A stretch of 5,898 nucleotides of DNA, from contig JAKVCE010000150.1 of NCBI GenBank assembly GCA_022447405.1, positions 1-5,898 of the forward strand. Reading direction: 5' to 3'. Origin of the DNA: Planctomycetota bacterium (GTDB lineage: Bacteria; Planctomycetota; UBA1135; GCA-002686595). The notes below the pieces were generated by a model, which searched no databases, had not been told where the DNA came from, and was given only the letters and a program-made list of their open reading frames with translations. Position numbers and translations under genes: made by a program. This document shows, in pieces, positions 5,106 to 5,898 of this stretch; within the stretch, counting starts at the first letter, position 1; each line of letters begins with the position of its first letter.

Positions 5106-5898
5106 GAGACGCGCGCTGCGATCAACGCGTCGAGCTCCTCGCGCAGCGAACCCAAGACCTCGTCGTAGCTGTAGCTGCCGACATCTTCAGGCCCTCGCTT
5201 GAGGTTCACCCGGGTGGGTCCACACCAGAGCCCGAGGTCGGCGTCGTCCGTCTCGCCTGGGCCGTTCACGCGGCAGCCCATGACCGCGATGGTGAGGTCG
5301 TGCTCAGCTGCGTACTGAGTCATCTCCTTCACCTCTTCAGCGAGCTCGATGAAGCGCTCGTTCTCCACGCGGCTGCAGGAGGGGCAGGCGATGATGTTCA
5401 GCCCGTCGAAGAAGTTCGGGGGCACGCTCCTGAAGCGGCCGGCCTCGATGTCCGCGAGGATGGCGCGCCCTTCGACGATCTCTAGCCCTTTGTCATCGAA
5501 GGGCACGGTGAGCGAGACCCGGATTGTGTCGCCGATCCCGCGCGAGAGGAGCTGCTCGAAGGCGATGCGAGTCTTGATCACTCCGTCCGGCGGCATGCCT
5601 GCCTCCGTGACGCCGAGGTGGAGGGGGACGTCAGGGCGCGCCTCGGCGAAGCGCTGGTTGGCTTCGATGACTAGGCGCGGGTCCGAGTCCTTGATCGAGA
5701 CGACATAGTCACGGAAGCCAACTCCATCGAGCAGCTCGCAGTGGTCGACGGCACACTGTGCGATCGCGCCGGTGTGGTCATCGCCGAAGCGCTCCTTGTA
5801 GTCGGGCGCGATCGACCCAGCGTTTACGCCAATCCTCATCGCGCAGCCATGCTCTGCGGCGGTCTCCGCGAGGAACGCGACCTTCTCAGGGATAGGGC
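5102..5898 (-). CDS. ispG: 4-hydroxy-3-methylbut-2-enyl diphosphate synthase (IspG), N-terminus beyond the window
   Basis: This catalyses the penultimate MEP-pathway step, reducing 2-C-methyl-D-erythritol 2,4-cyclodiphosphate to HMBPP for isoprenoid synthesis; it is cytosolic and iron-sulfur dependent. The frame runs to the right edge (IPEKVAFLAETAAEHGCA precedes the ATG at 5839), so that ATG is internal. The visible ~264 residues include RIGVNAGSI, HLGVTEAG, IGDTIRVSLT, IIACPSCSR and AVMGCRVNGPGETDDADLG. Counting from ATG 5839, Cys152, Cys155 and Cys189 are the [4Fe-4S] ligands and Glu196 the fourth, with the same C-x-x-C and C-x6-E spacing as E. coli C270/C273/C305/E312. Against E. coli IspG (372 residues) about 110-130 N-terminal residues are missing. 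The tail after NGPGE (LWCGPTRVNLKRGPEDVGSYSYDEVL) differs from the common proteobacterial GIAGG form and resembles Planctomycetota-type enzymes as I recall them. It appears intact and functional. Confidence 0.95.
   Translation of the reverse strand, partial: PIPEKVAFLAETAAEHGCAMRIGVNAGSIAPDYKERFGDDHTGAIAQCAVDHCELLDGVGFRDYVVSIKDSDPRLVIEANQRFAEARPDVPLHLGVTEAGMPPDGVIKTRIAFEQLLSRGIGDTIRVSLTVPFDDKGLEIVEGRAILADIEAGRFRSVPPNFFDGLNIIACPSCSRVENERFIELAEEVKEMTQYAAEHDLTIAVMGCRVNGPGETDDADLGLWCGPTRVNLKRGPEDVGSYSYDEVLGSLREELDALIAARVS

Overview
This is a GC-rich, densely coded stretch of bacterial chromosome. It carries eight protein genes, two of them cut by the window edges. A flagellar hook-filament junction gene (flgL-like), a phosphoheptose isomerase (GmhA-like, implying heptose-containing surface glycans) and an MEP-pathway isoprenoid gene (ispG) together point to a flagellated, Gram-negative-type bacterium. 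The C-terminal style of IspG (an LWCGP...VNLKRG tail) resembles what I remember from Planctomycetota. Myxococcota or another high-GC lineage cannot be excluded from sequence reading alone. There are no tRNA or rRNA genes, CRISPR repeats, transposases or phage genes.

Layout: (1) Positions 2-3094, plus strand, form a tight run of four genes. They are the end of flgL, a 103-codon protein with a FliE-like outline, a tandem-GNAT acetyltransferase whose GTG start overlaps the previous stop, and a multi-pass DUF418/DUF1624-type membrane protein that starts 21 bases further on. (2) Positions 3101-3700, minus strand, hold a GmhA-type SIS isomerase convergent with that run, with only 6 bases between the stops. 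(3) Positions 3701-3893 are a divergent intergenic region with an AT-rich core and a perfect 6-bp inverted repeat around a TATAAA box. (4) Positions 3894-4298, plus strand, encode a small XRE-type helix-turn-helix regulator, followed by a strong intrinsic terminator at 4323-4367. (5) Positions 4461-5101, plus strand, are a translationally coupled pair: a membrane-anchored heavy-metal-associated (HMA) domain protein and an 86-codon two-helix membrane protein. (6) Positions 5102-5898, minus strand, are the C-terminal two-thirds of ispG, convergent with the pair and with directly abutting stop codons.

How the genes relate: flgL and the 103-codon gene are probably flagellar. The GNAT and DUF418 genes look like co-transcribed passengers, both possibly acyl-transfer enzymes. 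gmhA and ispG are housekeeping genes on the other strand. The XRE gene is insulated by its own terminator. The HMA and two-helix pair looks like a small metal-handling module at the cell envelope. I see no convincing new defence or mobile system. The most interesting items are the unassigned flagellar-operon protein and the HMA/two-helix pair.
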